A stretch of 64,000 nucleotides of DNA, taken from assembly GCA_963966185.1 (NCBI GenBank), contig CAWZYM010000004.1, positions 186,001 through 250,000 of the forward strand. Reading direction: 5' to 3'. This stretch comes from Rhabditoides inermis (taxonomy: Eukaryota; Nematoda; Chromadorea; Rhabditida; Rhabditidae). Made by a program: the position numbers and the translations under genes. Shown here one piece after another: positions 34,301-46,402 of this stretch. A model generated the notes under the pieces. The model had not been told where the DNA came from. It saw only the letters and a program-made list of their open reading frames with translations, and searched no databases. How positions within the stretch are numbered: the stretch's first letter is position 1; every line of letters begins with the position of its first letter.

Positions 34301-34562
34301 GTTTAAAAGTTTCCGCTGCTTTTCAAACTCGTAAATGCATGTGCGCAAAAAAAACTAAAACGCCACACTTTGTGCGTCACGTGTTATCCCTTTCACGCTT
34401 TGCGAACGCTTTCGGCAAATATCGAGTCAAGTCAAATAGCAAATAGGCGTTCTGTGGAATATTTTAGTACGACGGTGGGAGAAAACTCACCTGTTGCATG
34501 CTTGGATGAATCGAATATGCGGTTCTGTGGGATATCTGGAATATGGGGTGGAGTGGTGGCAT
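28940..34562 (-). CDS. RSPH3: radial spoke protein 3 (RSPH3) homologue
   Basis: Fourteen minus-strand exons join in frame to 402 residues: 34491-34562, 34017-34112, 33861-33907, 33598-33700, 33311-33378, 33110-33204, 32239-32326, 31917-31998, 30819-30923, 30525-30643, 29573-29657, 29335-29439, 29137-29212, 28940-29007. Similarity to RSPH3 is collinear: NIAVDPRVYRGSVFA near the N-terminus; FTPPTSAGKTYAIVETAIQT; an FDSDVASLVIELADSAINRA block at the family FDxD..V..VLVGKTIEQS helix; ELELEEL leading into a Glu/Arg-rich coiled coil; and DFFPWMFSKAEQMF where the family has GFLPWL. RSPH3 is a structural, A-kinase-anchoring component of the radial spoke of motile axonemes and has been reported to bind ERK. 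Nematode cilia are immotile, so the role here must differ or be relict; no disruption is visible. Confidence 0.75.
30345..30517 (+). repeat. dispersed repeat R1, copy 2
   Basis: Near-identical to 15934-16103 and in the same orientation relative to the window. Here it lies in an RSPH3 intron, ending 7 nt from an exon edge (30525, the donor side for that minus-strand gene). Confidence 0.75.
32176..32231. repeat. (CTC)n trinucleotide repeat in an RSPH3 intron
   Basis: Eighteen or so CTC units lie immediately beside the exon edge at 32239. On the minus (gene) strand this reads (GAG)n just after the GTGAGTCG donor. Confidence 0.85.
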
Positions 34563-34699
34563 ATCCGGGAAGGAAGAGAGGGGGAGAGAGGGAGAGAGGG
34601 GAGAGAGGAGAGAGAGCGAGGGAGAGAGAGAGAGAGAGAGAGAAAGGAGAGAGGGGAGAGGGGAGAGAGGGGAGAGAGGAAAGAGGGGAGAGGGGAGAG

Positions 34700-34740
<41 letters not shown>

Positions 34741-35296
34741 GGGAGAGAGGAGAGAGAGGGGAGAGAGGAGAGAGGAGAGCGGAGAGAGAGAGGAGAGAGG
34801 AGAGAGCGGGGAGGGGGAAGAGAGAGACTAGGAAACCATGCAAGTACTCATGCGGAAGACTCGCCACACGCTGTTCGAACGTCCGTCAAGAAAACGGCGC
34901 ATACACGAAAATGACATATCTGAGCGAGACACAGCGAGTATATATGGATGGGGATTTAATCATGATAAGCGACGATAAGCGATGCGAGAGAGAGAGGGAG
35001 GGAGGAGGGAGGACGGAGATGAGAGAGAGGAGAGAGGGAGACGGAGAGACGGGGAGAGAAAGATGTCATGGATTACATGAAAAGCCGCCTAGTCTGATGT
35101 CAACGTGTCAACGCCTTTTTCACTCGTTCACTTTACGCCGATTGGATGTTTTTTTTCTTCTGCGATGTATTAGATGTGTTATCACGTGACCATCTAAACA
35201 ATCTCCACATATGTCTTGCGTCAGAGATTGATTTGCAAATCGCCCATGTGTCTCACTTGTTTTCATATATCGTATGTCGTATGGTATGATTCTGTC

Positions 35297-35350
<54 letters not shown>

Positions 35351-36072
35351 GCGTCGTCTATTTTTATCCCTAGACCACCACTTCCGGGGGACATTACGAC
35401 GCCCCATGTTTGATTGCTGACAAAAAATAGCGTTTTCATTTAGCTGTAGATTACACATTAGAATTACAGATTACAGATCTGTCGCCGGAAACCAAGCTAA
35501 CCAAACAGTTGACGGAGGAATTCTCCCACCAAGCGTGGTCTAGCTAGATGAGCTTGGTTTATAGTCTCGATATCGCTTTTATGATAACAGAGAGAGCGTA
35601 GAAAACGAGAGGAAAAGATGCAGAGAGACAGATAATAGTTTCCCCAGGAAGCTATAAAAAGAGAGTAGATGGTAGATCACTGATGAAGGCCCGCCGAAAA
35701 TAGAAGCCAAAGCGGTCATTTGGTGAAGAATGGAGAGATATTGTGGTCATGCACCGTCTTTGGGGAGAGAGACGCTGTTGAATGATAGCCTGACCAATCA
35801 ATAGACTTGCCTTGGCTTTGTCTCTGCCCTGAGGTGTCTCTCTTTGTCAAACATTGGTAGACCACATTTGGCAGTTCATAGATTGTACGGGGGGGGGGGT
35901 GTAAAGTGTAAGAGGTGGTGACTGTATTTGCGAGAAGAGATCAGTTCGCTAAGCCCCGCCCCCTCCGTGCGACTATATCAGACAGCGGACCGGCGGGCGG
36001 CTGCGCTGTTCGGAAGCACGCGAACTGATCTACACGATTTGAATTTCGCGCGCGCACCAGGATCTCGCCTGA
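34563..36072. promoter_or_regulatory. divergent intergenic region with (GA)n and (CT)n blocks
   Basis: Purine-only sequence at about 34566-34829 (GAGAGAGG variants), a second GA block at 34985-35065 and (CT)n at 35299-35341. No exon is supported. The RSPH3 homologue and the secreted ten-cysteine gene diverge from here. Confidence 0.55.
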
Positions 36073-36189
36073 ATGAGGGCCGCTCTCCTCGCCGCTTTTG
36101 TAGCCACTGCGAACGCCATCAACTTTATCTATCCGTTTATCAGCGACAATGAACTAGAGCAGGTGCGGAGGTTCGGAGAGGACGGTGAG

Positions 36190-36233
<44 letters not shown>

Positions 36234-36425
36234 ACTTTTTTCCAGCCAAGATCAAGTATGTACAGATCGCCGCATCAGTGACGGACGAAAAAGAGCAGTG
36301 AGTTATTTTTTGAGTCCATTTTCCGTACGAATTCCACTTTTCTACTTCCGCCGGTGATTCATTCAATTCCTTGTCAGTGCGCGGTGTCGTTGTTTTGTGG
36401 CCGACGATTGAAAGTCAAGTGATAT

Positions 36426-36468
<43 letters not shown>

Positions 36469-36984
36469 ATTTTTACACCAGTGACGTAGCGATTCATTGT
36501 GGCTGCGTGCATGCGTCTCGCCATATTTTCATCGATAGCCTGTTGATGTTGATAGATGAATTGGCGCATCTCGTGTCTCATATTCGATTGATCGTGCATT
36601 GGCGATGAACGATGGTCAGTGATGTTTTGGGTTGGGAACAACACGCGTCTTGCATGGAATGATGGAATGTACTGGAGTTGTCCTCATGGTAGATACGTAC
36701 ACTGCGTACGCTGTCTCTATCACTGTTCCTTTTGTCATTCTCATTCTGTCTTCCCAAAAATGGTCGACGACTTTGCCCTCTCCCTCTCTCCCTCCTTTCT
36801 TATCCCGTCTCCTCGAAAAATGAGGCTCCTCAATCACGTGATGTCATCAAGGGAGTTCTATTTCGAAAAGATGAAAAGATGCCCTTTTTTGGATCGTTCC
36901 GGTTACCGTCTTTTTCTTGCCACCCTATTTTCACGTGCCCTGGTGGTGATCAGTGATAGGGATCATTGGGATCACACCTACACC

Positions 36985-37024
<40 letters not shown>

Positions 37025-39599
37025 CGTGCTTGACGCGTCGCGGCCAAAGAGCGCGTGTCTTCTGCAGCCTATTCTTGAGAACGTCTGCGCATTTTTCTTT
37101 TTTTCGATCGACGTTCGATCAAACTAGCCAGATGTCCCCAGCGTTCATGCGCTCTCTTGAAAAATATGATACATAGGATACATCTGATTGTATTATGAAA
37201 ATTATAAATCTAATCTCTCACTCAGGCGCTCGCACTACCTGGATGGCCTCGAGGCATGCAACAGTCTGGGACGGGAGGAGACCAGCGAGATGCTCAACTA
37301 CATAAAAATGGCCAGGTGAGGGTCTCTCTCTCTCTCTCTCCCTCCCTCTCTCTCTCTCTCTCCCTCTCTCTCTCCCTCCCTCCCTCTCTCTCTCCTCTCT
37401 CTCCCTCCCTCTCTCTCTTCCCTCTCTCTCTTCTCTCTTCTCTCTCTCCATTTTTCTCTCTCCTCTCTCTCTCCCTCTCTCTCTTTCTCCCTCCCTTCCT
37501 CTCACCCCCTCTCTCACCCTCCCTCTCAGACCGCGCGACGCGCAGCTCCTGGAGAAAGCCGGTATGAAGGAGTTCACCGCCAGCTTCATGACCCTCCCCA
37601 CCGAGGTCATGATCACGGTGGCAAGGAAGGTGAGGTATCGATCGATATTGATTTATCGATTCATCAATTGATAACTAAGTGATTTCTGAATTGATATCAC
37701 CAGAATATACGTGGATGAATATTGATTGATTATCGATTTTATTTTTAGGCGTGCATCAAGCACGAGAAGCAGCTGCAGTGCGGTTCGGTGTTTGAGGGCA
37801 ACGCGGTGACCAAGAACCGAATAGAGGAGCTCAAGGTAGGGGAATCGACTGGAATCGTTGCATGAACTAGACAACATACAATTAATTATAATTATTAATT
37901 ATAATTATCTCGAATCAAATAGCACATTACAATTATGTAAATTACGACACGGTTACGGTAAAATACAGTAACGCCTACTGCGAGTCCCAAAAACACGGAT
38001 TTCGGTAGTCCCGTGGATGCGTGCGTGCTGTTGGTGGTGCATGTCATCCCCTGCTTGCGGCTTCTGGGGAAGTTTCGATCTCGGCGGCGGAAGATCCGGG
38101 CTTCAACGATCGATCGCGAAGAGACGTCTTCGAGAGTTTCATCGTCTTCGAGGATTCCTCTCCAGTCTCAATGCCGTAGATGTAGAGAGTAGCAAAATCG
38201 AGTACCAGTCCAGTTAGTGTCCTCCGCCGCACAGCATTGTTCAGGGGTCGGGGGAATAACAGGGGAAGGCACGCGACCGCGCGCTAGCAGAGAAAAGGAA
38301 AGGAAAATCGATAGACAACATACAATACTTGGTGAAAATGACGGGGGTTACCTTCACTCAGTGATACTGATTTTGCCGAAATCTCATCGAACTTGAATAA
38401 CACCATTGTAAATCCTTCTCTCTTGTTTAGTAAATAGATCTCTCTTGTTTCGCTGTATCAGTAGATATCTTACCTCAACGACCCCGTCTGCCGCTCCCCT
38501 GGGGGCGGCTTCCCCTGCTGCTTTCAAACGGTGGCTCCCCATTTAACTTTGTTTTGTTGTATCATATTTTTTTCTTTTTTCACGTGTTATTATGCAACCG
38601 TATAATTATTATTATTAACTCGGCAAGGCACACCGCTTACGAGGCGTGTACCCTCGAATCAGTGAATCAGTGAAGTGAAACAGTGCTCGGAGATTGGTAG
38701 CGGGGATGGAATCATTGCGTGAACGAGAGAGAAAAAGAACTGCATGAACCTCTCCAATAGCAAATGTAGACAACTGTCCACAGTGGCGCACTTGCACACT
38801 CCACAGAAACTTCGTTGGGATAGGATCTGAGCTGGAATCAGTACATTCGAAAATCAGTGTACATTCGAGATATGAGTTGCGAGCTTGGGAACAATAGGAG
38901 ATAACATATCATTATAGGACCTGATATGATATAAATTAGTATACTTTCAGACGATCGGCAACCACCGAATGATGTTCGAAAAGGAGTGCGCCGATCCGTC
39001 ATTCGTACCGAGGTACAGTGGGTGGGCAAATCAGTCAGCCGCCATTAGAGAGAGCAGAGAGCGCAGAGTGCGAGGCGGCAAAATCGATAGACATGCGAGA
39101 GCACGCGAATAAATTCACGTTCAAACTTTCGCGCGCGCGCAATTTTCAAATGCGCGACGGCCGAGCGGAGTGGTGGCGGAACTTAATATTCCCTGGACTG
39201 TATGGTGGGTTTGTACAGTGTGCAGAGCAGTTCCGCTCTGTTCTCTAGTAGGGATTCAGTGGATCTGGAGTAATACGAATACGAAATTGAAATGAAAATC
39301 GTCCAACAGTTTGGTTATTGGTGTACGATAAAGATTGGTGCGACATAGTTTATCCAAAATAAAGATTGGTGCGACATATTTTATCCAAAGTTCATGATTA
39401 CGATATCGCTTTCAGGGTGTATCCGTGTATCGGGCGCGACGCGGAGAGGTGGATCGCGCCGTGCCGCGGCGTGAGTGCGGCAATCGATATCAATCAATTC
39501 AATCGATAACCTGCAGCTCGTGGACACGTACTACGATCTGCGTGAACGATCCAACGCCGAGATTGCCGAGATCTACGACACCGCACTCACCGGTGAGCG

Positions 39600-39631
<32 letters not shown>

Positions 39632-40026
39632 AGAGAGAGAGGGGGCGGGAGAGAGAGAGAGAGGAGAGAGAGAGGGGGGGGGAAGAGAGAGAAATTCACA
39701 CCCTCACATTTCAGGAGTGAAGCGACTGTACAGAGACCAGGCGCCGTTTGGGTCGTTTCTGTTCCACAGGGTAGGCGATTGACAAAAACAAACAAACAAA
39801 CAAACAAACAAACAAACAAACAAACAATCTTCTTGATTCAGGCAATGGAATCGATCAGCAAGCTTGAAGGCAAAAAATGCGCGCAATTCAAGCAGGTACC
39901 TTTTTTAAACCAAAAACAACAAACATATTTCGATTTTTCAGATGCGAGTCTGTGTGCTGAAAAACCTACTGCATACGTGTGGAGTGGAGGCGGTGCGATC
40001 GTTCAATGCATCTATTTCCGAGGGTG

Positions 40027-40089
<63 letters not shown>

Positions 40090-40190
40090 ACCACTATCTA
40101 GGCTACCTCCGCACGGAGCGTCGCGAGCGTCTGTCGCTCGACTTCCAGGTCTTCAACTATCCTTCGCATCCCAACTGTGTCGGGCTCTAG
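36073..40190 (+). CDS. secreted ten-cysteine protein, 304 aa
   Basis: Twelve exons join in frame: 36073-36184, 36246-36297, 37226-37315, 37530-37629, 37749-37835, 38951-39012, 39416-39470, 39517-39592, 39715-39770, 39842-39895, 39942-40023, 40102-40190. The protein starts MRAALLAAFVATANA, a signal peptide, and has no later membrane span. The mature part has ten cysteines in pairs or triplets (EAC; AC..QC; EC..PC..PC; KC..VC..TC; NC near the end), consistent with about five disulphides, and a predominantly helical composition. This looks like one of the nematode secreted cysteine-rich families, but I cannot name one with confidence. Intron 5 (37836-38950) is unusually long and includes repeat R2. 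Several other introns are pure CT or GA microsatellite. Confidence 0.75.
39785..39826 (+). repeat. (AAAC)n tetranucleotide repeat
   Basis: Ten or so perfect AAAC units lie within the 71-nt intron between exons 39715-39770 and 39842-39895. Confidence 0.9.
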
Positions 40191-41160
40191 CCGATCGATC
40201 GCCTCACGAACAACGAAACTAACGAAAATTGGAGGTCCGCCAGGACCCTTCCGTCCAACTTGTGACCGATTCGTGCGACTGCATTGTACATATATGGTGT
40301 GTGCGCGCGAGCTGCAATTGTATCCCTCCTATCCCTCCTATACGTGTGCCTGTGTTTTGTAGATTCATAAATGGCGGCTGCGTGGCAGCCCCCCGACTGT
40401 GATGATCTCGAAAAAAAGAAGTATTTTCGTGTTGTCTTTTCCGTGTCTTGTACCTGTAGAGACTTTTTCACCTTTTTCCGATTTTCTTTGACCAAGAATT
40501 CACGGCACTATATGAACTGCATGGAATAGTTCAAACACTAAACAGAGTCGTGTATATAACAGTAATATAGTATATAGTGATGATAGGAGACAAGAGGGCA
40601 ACCCATGGTCCCAGAATGGTACTTTATGACTTATCACGAATACACGCACAGAGAGAATATATAGTGACACATCAGTTCGGACAATCTTCTCATAACATCT
40701 CCACTCAATCCACTCCGCGGTTTCACACAACATGAGCTAATGCAACATTCCAATGTTTCACTATATGTAACATACCCGAGACTCTGAATACATAGAATGC
40801 GCGTCTCGACGCGTCTTTTATGTCACAAAGCCATAAAGAATTGTGCTCGTGCGCCTTATTGATATTCGAATTCGAGTTAGTCTTTTCGCGGTGACTACGC
40901 AGCTGTTGGTGTGATACAATCGCTACTTACCACTAGTCACATATGCATCTTACATAAGGTCAGAATATCAGAATGAGAAAAATCAGATTTTGATCGATAC
41001 AGGCAACGATAATGTCGTTTCTTGTCGCAACCACCGCTCTTCGGGTGCACAGACGACGAAATGGGAAATGAGTCGACGATTAGCATATATGCAAATTAGG
41101 GTCTACTAGACAATCTGTCTAAGTGAGCGTTCTTAAGGCGGGGGATCGCCTGAGAGAGTC
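40191..41160. other. intergenic, no gene seen
   Basis: 3' flank of the secreted cysteine gene, then AT-rich sequence without exon signals. One ATGCAAAT octamer occurs at 41089. Confidence 0.5.
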
Positions 41161-41169
41161 AGTTTGTGT

Positions 41170-44100
41170 CCAGCGCCTTGCGCAGGGCACCGTCCCCCCT
41201 CCCCGACCGCGTCCAGCGCAGGTGCGATGTAGGCGCCGCGCAGGGCACCGTCTCCCCCTCCCTCCCCGACCGCGTCCAGCGCAGGTGCGATGTAGGCGCC
41301 GCGCAGGGCACCGTCTTCCCCCCCCCTCCCTCCCGCTCCCCGACCGCGTCCAGCGCAGGTGCGATGTAGGCGCCGCGCAGGGCACCGTCTCCCCCCCCCT
41401 CCCTCCCCGACCGCGTCCAGCGCAGGTGCGATGTAGGCGCCGCGCAGGGCAACGTCTCCCCCCCCCCCTCCCTCCCGCTCCCCGACCGCGTCCAGCGCAG
41501 GTGCGATGTAGGCGCCGCGCAGGGCACCGTCTTCCCCCCCCCTCCCTCCCGCTCCCCGACCGCGTCCAGCGCAGGTGCGATGTAGGCGCCGCGCAGGGCA
41601 CCGTCTCCCCCCCCTCCCTCCCCGACCGCGTCCAGCGCAGGTGCGATGTAGGCGCCGCGCAGGGCAACGTCTCCCCCCCCCCCTCCCTCCCCGACCGCGT
41701 CCAGCGCAGGTGCGATGTAGGCGCCGCGCAGGGCACCGTCTCCCCCCCCCCTCCCTCCCCGACCGCGTCCAGCGCAGGTGCGATGTAGGCGCCGCGCAGG
41801 GCACCGTCTTCCCCCCCCCCCTCCCTCCCGCTCCCCGACCGCGTCCAGCGCAGGTGCGATGTAGGCGCCGCGCAGGACACCGTCTCCCCCCCCTCCCTCC
41901 CCGACCGCGTCCAGCGCAGGTGCGATGTAGGCGCCGCGCAGGGCAACGTCTCCCCCCCCCTCCCTCCCCGACCGCGTCCAGCGCAGGTGCGATGTAGGCG
42001 CCGCGCAGGGCACCGTCTCCCCCCCCCCCCCTCCCTCCCCGACCGCGTCCAGCGCAGGTGCGATGTAGGCGCCGCGCAGGGCACCGTCTTCCCCCCCCCC
42101 CTCCCCGACCGCGTCCAGCGCAGGTGCGATGTAGGCGCCGCGCAGGGCACCGTCTTCCCCCCCCCTCCCCGACCGCGTCCAGCGCAGGTGCGATGTAGGC
42201 GCCGCGCAGGGCACCGTCTCCCCCTCCCTCCCCGACCGCGTCCAGCGCAGGTGCGATGTAGGCGCCGCGCAGGGCACCGTCTTCCCCCCCCCTCCCCGAC
42301 CGCGTCCAGCGCAGGTGCGATGTAGGCGCCGCGCAGGGCACCGTCTCCCCCTCCCTCCCCGACCGCGTCCAGCGCAGGTGCGATGTAGGCGCCGCGCAGG
42401 GCACCGTCTCCCCCCCCCTCCCTCCCCGACCGCGTCCAGCGCAGGTGCGATGTAGGCGCCGCGCAGGGCACCGTCTCCCCCCCCCCCCTCCCTCCCCGAC
42501 CGCGTCCAGCGCAGGTGCGATGTAGGCGCCGCGCAGGGCACCGTCTTCCCCCCCCCCCCTCCCCGACCGCGTCCAGCGCAGGTGCGATGTAGGCGCCGCG
42601 CAGGGCACCGTCTTCCCCCCCCCCCTCCCCGACCGCGTCCAGCGCAGGTGCGATGTAGGCGCCGCGCAGGGCACCGTCTCCCCCTCCCTCCCCGACCGCG
42701 TCCAGCGCAGGTGCGATGTAGGCGCCGCGCAGGGCACCGTCTCCCCCCCCCCTCCCTCCCCGACCGCGTCCAGCGCAGGTGCGATGTAGGCGCCGCGCAG
42801 GGCACCGTCTCCCCCCCCTCCCTTCCCGACCGCGTCCAGCGCAGGTGCGATGTAGGCGCCGCGCAGGGCACCGTCTCCCCCCCTCCCCGACCGCGTCCAG
42901 CGCAGGTGCGATGTAGGCGCCGCGCAGGGCACCGTCTTCCCCCCCCCCTCCCTCCCCGACCGCGTCCAGCGCAGGTGCGATGTAGGCGCCGCGCAGGGCA
43001 CCGTCTCCCCCTCCCTCCCCGACCGCGTCCAGCGCAGGTGCGATGTAGGCGCCGCGCAGGGCACCGTCCCCCCCCTCCCTCCCCGACCACGTCCAGCGCA
43101 GGTGCGATGTAGGCGCCGCGCAGGGCACCGTCCCTTCTCCCCTCCCCGACCGCGTCCAGCGCAGGTGCGATGTAGGCGCCGCGCAGGGCACCGTCCCCCA
43201 CCCCTCCCTCCCCGACCGCGTCCAGCGCAGGTGCGATGTAGGCGCCGCGCAGGGCACCGTCCCTCCCTCCCCGACCGCGTCCAGCGCAGGTGCGATGTAG
43301 GCGCCGCGCAGGGCACCGTCCCCCCCCCCTCCCTCCCCGACCGCGTCCAGCGCAGGTGCGATGTAGGCGCCGCGCAGGGCACCGTCCCCCCCTCCCTCCC
43401 CGACCGCGTCCAGCGCAGGTGCGATGTAGGCGCCGCGCAGGGCACCGTCCCCCCCCCCTCCCTCCCCGACCGCGTCCAGCGCAGGTGCGATGTAGGCGCC
43501 GCGCAGGGCACCGTCTCCCCCTCCCTCCCCGACCGCGTCCAGCGCAGGTGCGATGTAGGCGCCGCGCAGGGCACCGTCCCCCACCCCCTCCCTCCCCGAC
43601 CGCGTCCAGCGCAGGTGCGATGTAGGCGCCGCGCAGGGCACCGTCCCCCCCCCTCCCTCCCCGACCGCGTCCAGCGCAGGTGCGATGTAGGCGCCGCGCA
43701 GGGCACCGTCTCCCCCTCCCTCCCCGACCGCGTCCAGCGCAGGTGCGATGTAGGCGCCGCGCAGGGCACCGTCCCCCCTCCCCGACCGCGTCCAGCGCAG
43801 GTGCGATGTAGGCGCCGCGCAGGGCACCGTCCCCCCCTCCCTCCCCGACCGCGTCCAGCGCAGGTGCGATGTAGGCGCCGCGCAGGGCACCGTCCCCCCC
43901 CCCCTCCCCGACCGCGTCCAGCGCAGGTGCGATGTAGGCGCCGCGCAGGGCACCGTCTCCCCCCCCCCTCCCCGACCGCGTCCAGCGCAGGTGCGATGTA
44001 GGCGCCGCGCAGGGCACCGTCCCCCCCTCCCTCCCCGACCGCGTCCAGCGCAGGTGCGATGTAGGCGCCGCGCAGGACACCGTCCCCCCCCCCCCCTCCC

Positions 44101-44215
44101 CGACCGCGTCCAGCGCAGGTGCGATGTAGGCGCCGCGCAGGGCACCGTCTCCCCCCCCCCTCCCCGACCGCGTCCAGCGCAGGTGCGATGTAGGCGCCGC
44201 GCAGGGCACCGTATT
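41170..44215. repeat. G/C-rich minisatellite, about 46 units of 56-75 bp
   Basis: A conserved core of about 48 nt (gaccgcgtccagcgcaggtg..gatgtaggcgccgcgcaggg..caccgtc) alternates with a spacer of C runs and CTCCC whose length varies from unit to unit. I count about 46 cores. Cores are nearly identical; rare variants include gacacc for gcaccg, caacgt for caccgt, and cacgtcc. The minus strand carries GGGG-AGGG-type runs in every unit, a strong G-quadruplex pattern. All three minus frames stay open for over 3.1 kb because the core has no stop on that strand and spacer lengths only shift between three stop-free phases; I do not call this coding. The right border is followed by (AAC)n at about 44268-44287. 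Confidence 0.95.
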
Positions 44216-44552
44216 CTCTTCGCAAATGCACGACAACAGGAGACGAGACGAAACAACAGGAGAAGACAACAACAACAACAACAACAAGAGGTGCAACAAG
44301 AAACGAAACACGAGTCTTCATTCGATTCGAGATTGTGATTGTGGGATGGAGTGGATAAATGATTTTGTATATTCAGAACTTAATCGGATGTGTTATGATT
44401 TAATGTTCACCGCAAACAACAGCACAACAGCATGTCCATCTATCCGTCCGTATGTTTACATCATGTTTCATAGCCCAGTATGGAGCAAATCTAGAGATTA
44501 GAGAATGTGCAAAGTAAAGTTCGGAATGTGTCGGCAAAACGAAAAGAAGAGG

Positions 44553-44620
44553 GAGGTGGGTTCGAACCCACAGCCTAGCACGTGATACTACCGATCTATC
44601 GCCACCGCCGCTGTTTCAAA
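44553..44620 (-). tRNA. truncated tRNA-like sequence
   Basis: On the minus strand a GTGGGTTCGAACCCAC T-arm with a perfect B box follows a D-arm-like TGGCGATAGATCGGTAG. Only about 12 nt separate the D-arm part from the T arm, too short for an anticodon arm plus variable loop, and the acceptor stem is not matched. Probably a tRNA pseudogene or tRNA-derived repeat. Confidence 0.35.
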
Positions 44621-44758
44621 CGAGCCGCAAAAGCAAACCACGTTTTATTAGACTGTAAAAGCAACATACAAAAAGCGAGTATTCGAGTAAATCACAAGTA
44701 CTTATTACGTGAGGACACCAGGTATCACGGAAACACACTAACGAGGACGATCGGCCGT

Positions 44759-44883
44759 TCAAAGAAGGTTGGTGGAGGTGCGGAAGTAGCGATGAATCGT
44801 CTTCCGCTGCTGGCGAGGCAATGCCAGCAGCCTCTCCATCGACACGTCGTGCGAGCTGAATGCCTTTCTGTATGAGTATCATT

Positions 44884-44930
<47 letters not shown>

Positions 44931-46402
44931 TTCTCTCTCGGTACCTCGCCATCTCCTCGAGACAGTCGACACAACCCGCGTTCTTCATCACCACCAGCAC
45001 TCGAAAGTCGAGATAGTCGTAGATACCGCACATCGCTCCCATCAGTGGCGCAAAGAAAGCGACGACGAACTCGCGGTGACGGGAGTGATCTGGAATAGGA
45101 CATCGATAGAGAGGGAGGGAGGGAGAGAGGGAGAGAGGGAGGGAGAGAGAGAGAAACAGAGAGAGAGAAACAGAGAGAGAGACTCACATTCGCTCGGCAT
45201 ACCGACGAGAACACTGCACGCGTGGTCGAACCGCCCGAGCGCCGCCGCACTCTCTCCGCCAGTCTCACCCTGCTCTCCGTCGCCGACTCCAGCCAGCTGG
45301 TCCTCCGGGGCGCCGGACGCCTGCTCCTGATCCTGCTCCATCTTTTCTCCTGCACTCGCCGGTCGCAGCTCCTGCTCCGTCTCCTGCTCCATCCCTCCTG
45401 CTCCACTCTGCATCGCCTGATTTTCAGCGGCCGAAGCACTAGACGGCTGTTCCTGCTCCTGCTCCGCCTCTCCTCCTCCACTCACCGGACCCGGCGTCTG
45501 CTCCTCTCCTCCCTCTCCTCCACCTTGGACAAGCGGCGCACCCGCTAGCCACGCGGCCAGGTCGTCATCCAGGAGGACCGTGGAAGTGCCACCAGCCTGC
45601 ACCTGCTCCCCTCCTCCTCCTCCTTCCTGGCTGTCGCCAAAGACGCCGGCGGCCGCGGCCTCCTGTGCGCCAACCTGCAGCAGCTGGCGCATGCTCAGCT
45701 GCAGGAGACCGCTCAGGTTCGCCCAGAATCCGCTCGGCACGCTAAAGTCGCCGATCTGGATCGACGGCTCCTGCAGCTCCTCCACCACCGGGCGCTCCTC
45801 CTGCTCCACCTGCTCCATCCCTCCAACGGACAGAGCCGCATCCTTCGGCGACGCATCCTCAGTCTCCTCCTCCTGACCTCCAACCGTCGCAACCACCTCA
45901 GCCTCCTCCTCCTCCTCCTGCTCCATCTCCGCCGGCTTCTGCCTCTTCTGCTCGGGTTCCCCCACCGCCTCGGCCCCTCCCCCACACCTGAAAACGTAAG
46001 TTTAGTAAAAACGCAAACATGTGACCACTCACTAATCCGACAAATAATGAATACCTACTGTACACAGAGATCTACCGCATTCCTGTCCCGCTGCCCACCT
46101 CTTCCTTGGCTGAGACGGCGCTCCGTCCGGCTGCTTCTTCCCCGCCGTCTTGCCCAGCCCACACTTGTTCTGCTTCCGCACATCTCCTCCCGAATCCACC
46201 TGAAACAACCAGCTTGTATTCAGTCAAAATTTTAGACAATCTATCTGTAGACAATAGACATCTATAGACAACCTATCTATCTGTGCACCAAATTCTCCCG
46301 TCAACTAACCCGCACGGTGCGGCTTCGTAGTCGGATGACACGGGGCTCGGTGCCGGTGGGAAAAGCGTCAGCGGTGAGCTCCTGTCCGGACATCCTAGAC
46401 AT
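44759..46402 (-). CDS. acidic Gln/Glu-rich protein, 411 aa, unrecognised
   Basis: Five minus-strand exons join in frame: 46310-46402, 46099-46199, 45188-45987, 44945-45089 and 44759-44855. The N-terminus has a basic cluster that could be a nuclear signal (KTAGKKQ; QPRKR), the large third exon is a low-complexity Glu/Gln/Gly/Ser stretch (MEQEEEEEAEVV, several EQEQEQ runs), and the C-terminal ~100 residues are globular in character (FVVAFFAPLMGAMCGIYDYL; two cysteines in NAGCVDCLEEM) ending in a basic segment. I recognise no domain. The globular end after a long acidic linker suggests a nuclear or chromatin-associated protein, but only by composition. The last intron (44856-44944) is almost entirely (GA)n in the sense direction. 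Confidence 0.65.

Noticed and set aside
35298..35345. Promoter role for the (CT)n block
   Set aside because: Identical blocks occur in most introns here, so position alone is no evidence of regulation.
38470..38495. Antisense copy of an FKBP15-like exon end (acctcaacgaccccgtct) in an intron of another gene
   Set aside because: Similarity covers only about 21 nt with mismatches and no extension; chance cannot be excluded.
41170..44215. CRISPR array (regular repeats with variable spacers)
   Set aside because: The variable parts are short C/T runs rather than unique spacers, there are no cas genes, and the context is an animal genome.
41119..44321. Minus-strand frames of over 1,000 codons in the minisatellite, one with a hydrophobic signal-like N-terminus
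   Set aside because: All three frames are open at once, the peptides simply repeat the unit, the frame changes with C-run length, and the hydrophobic start is translated from an (AAC)n repeat. This is a composition artefact.
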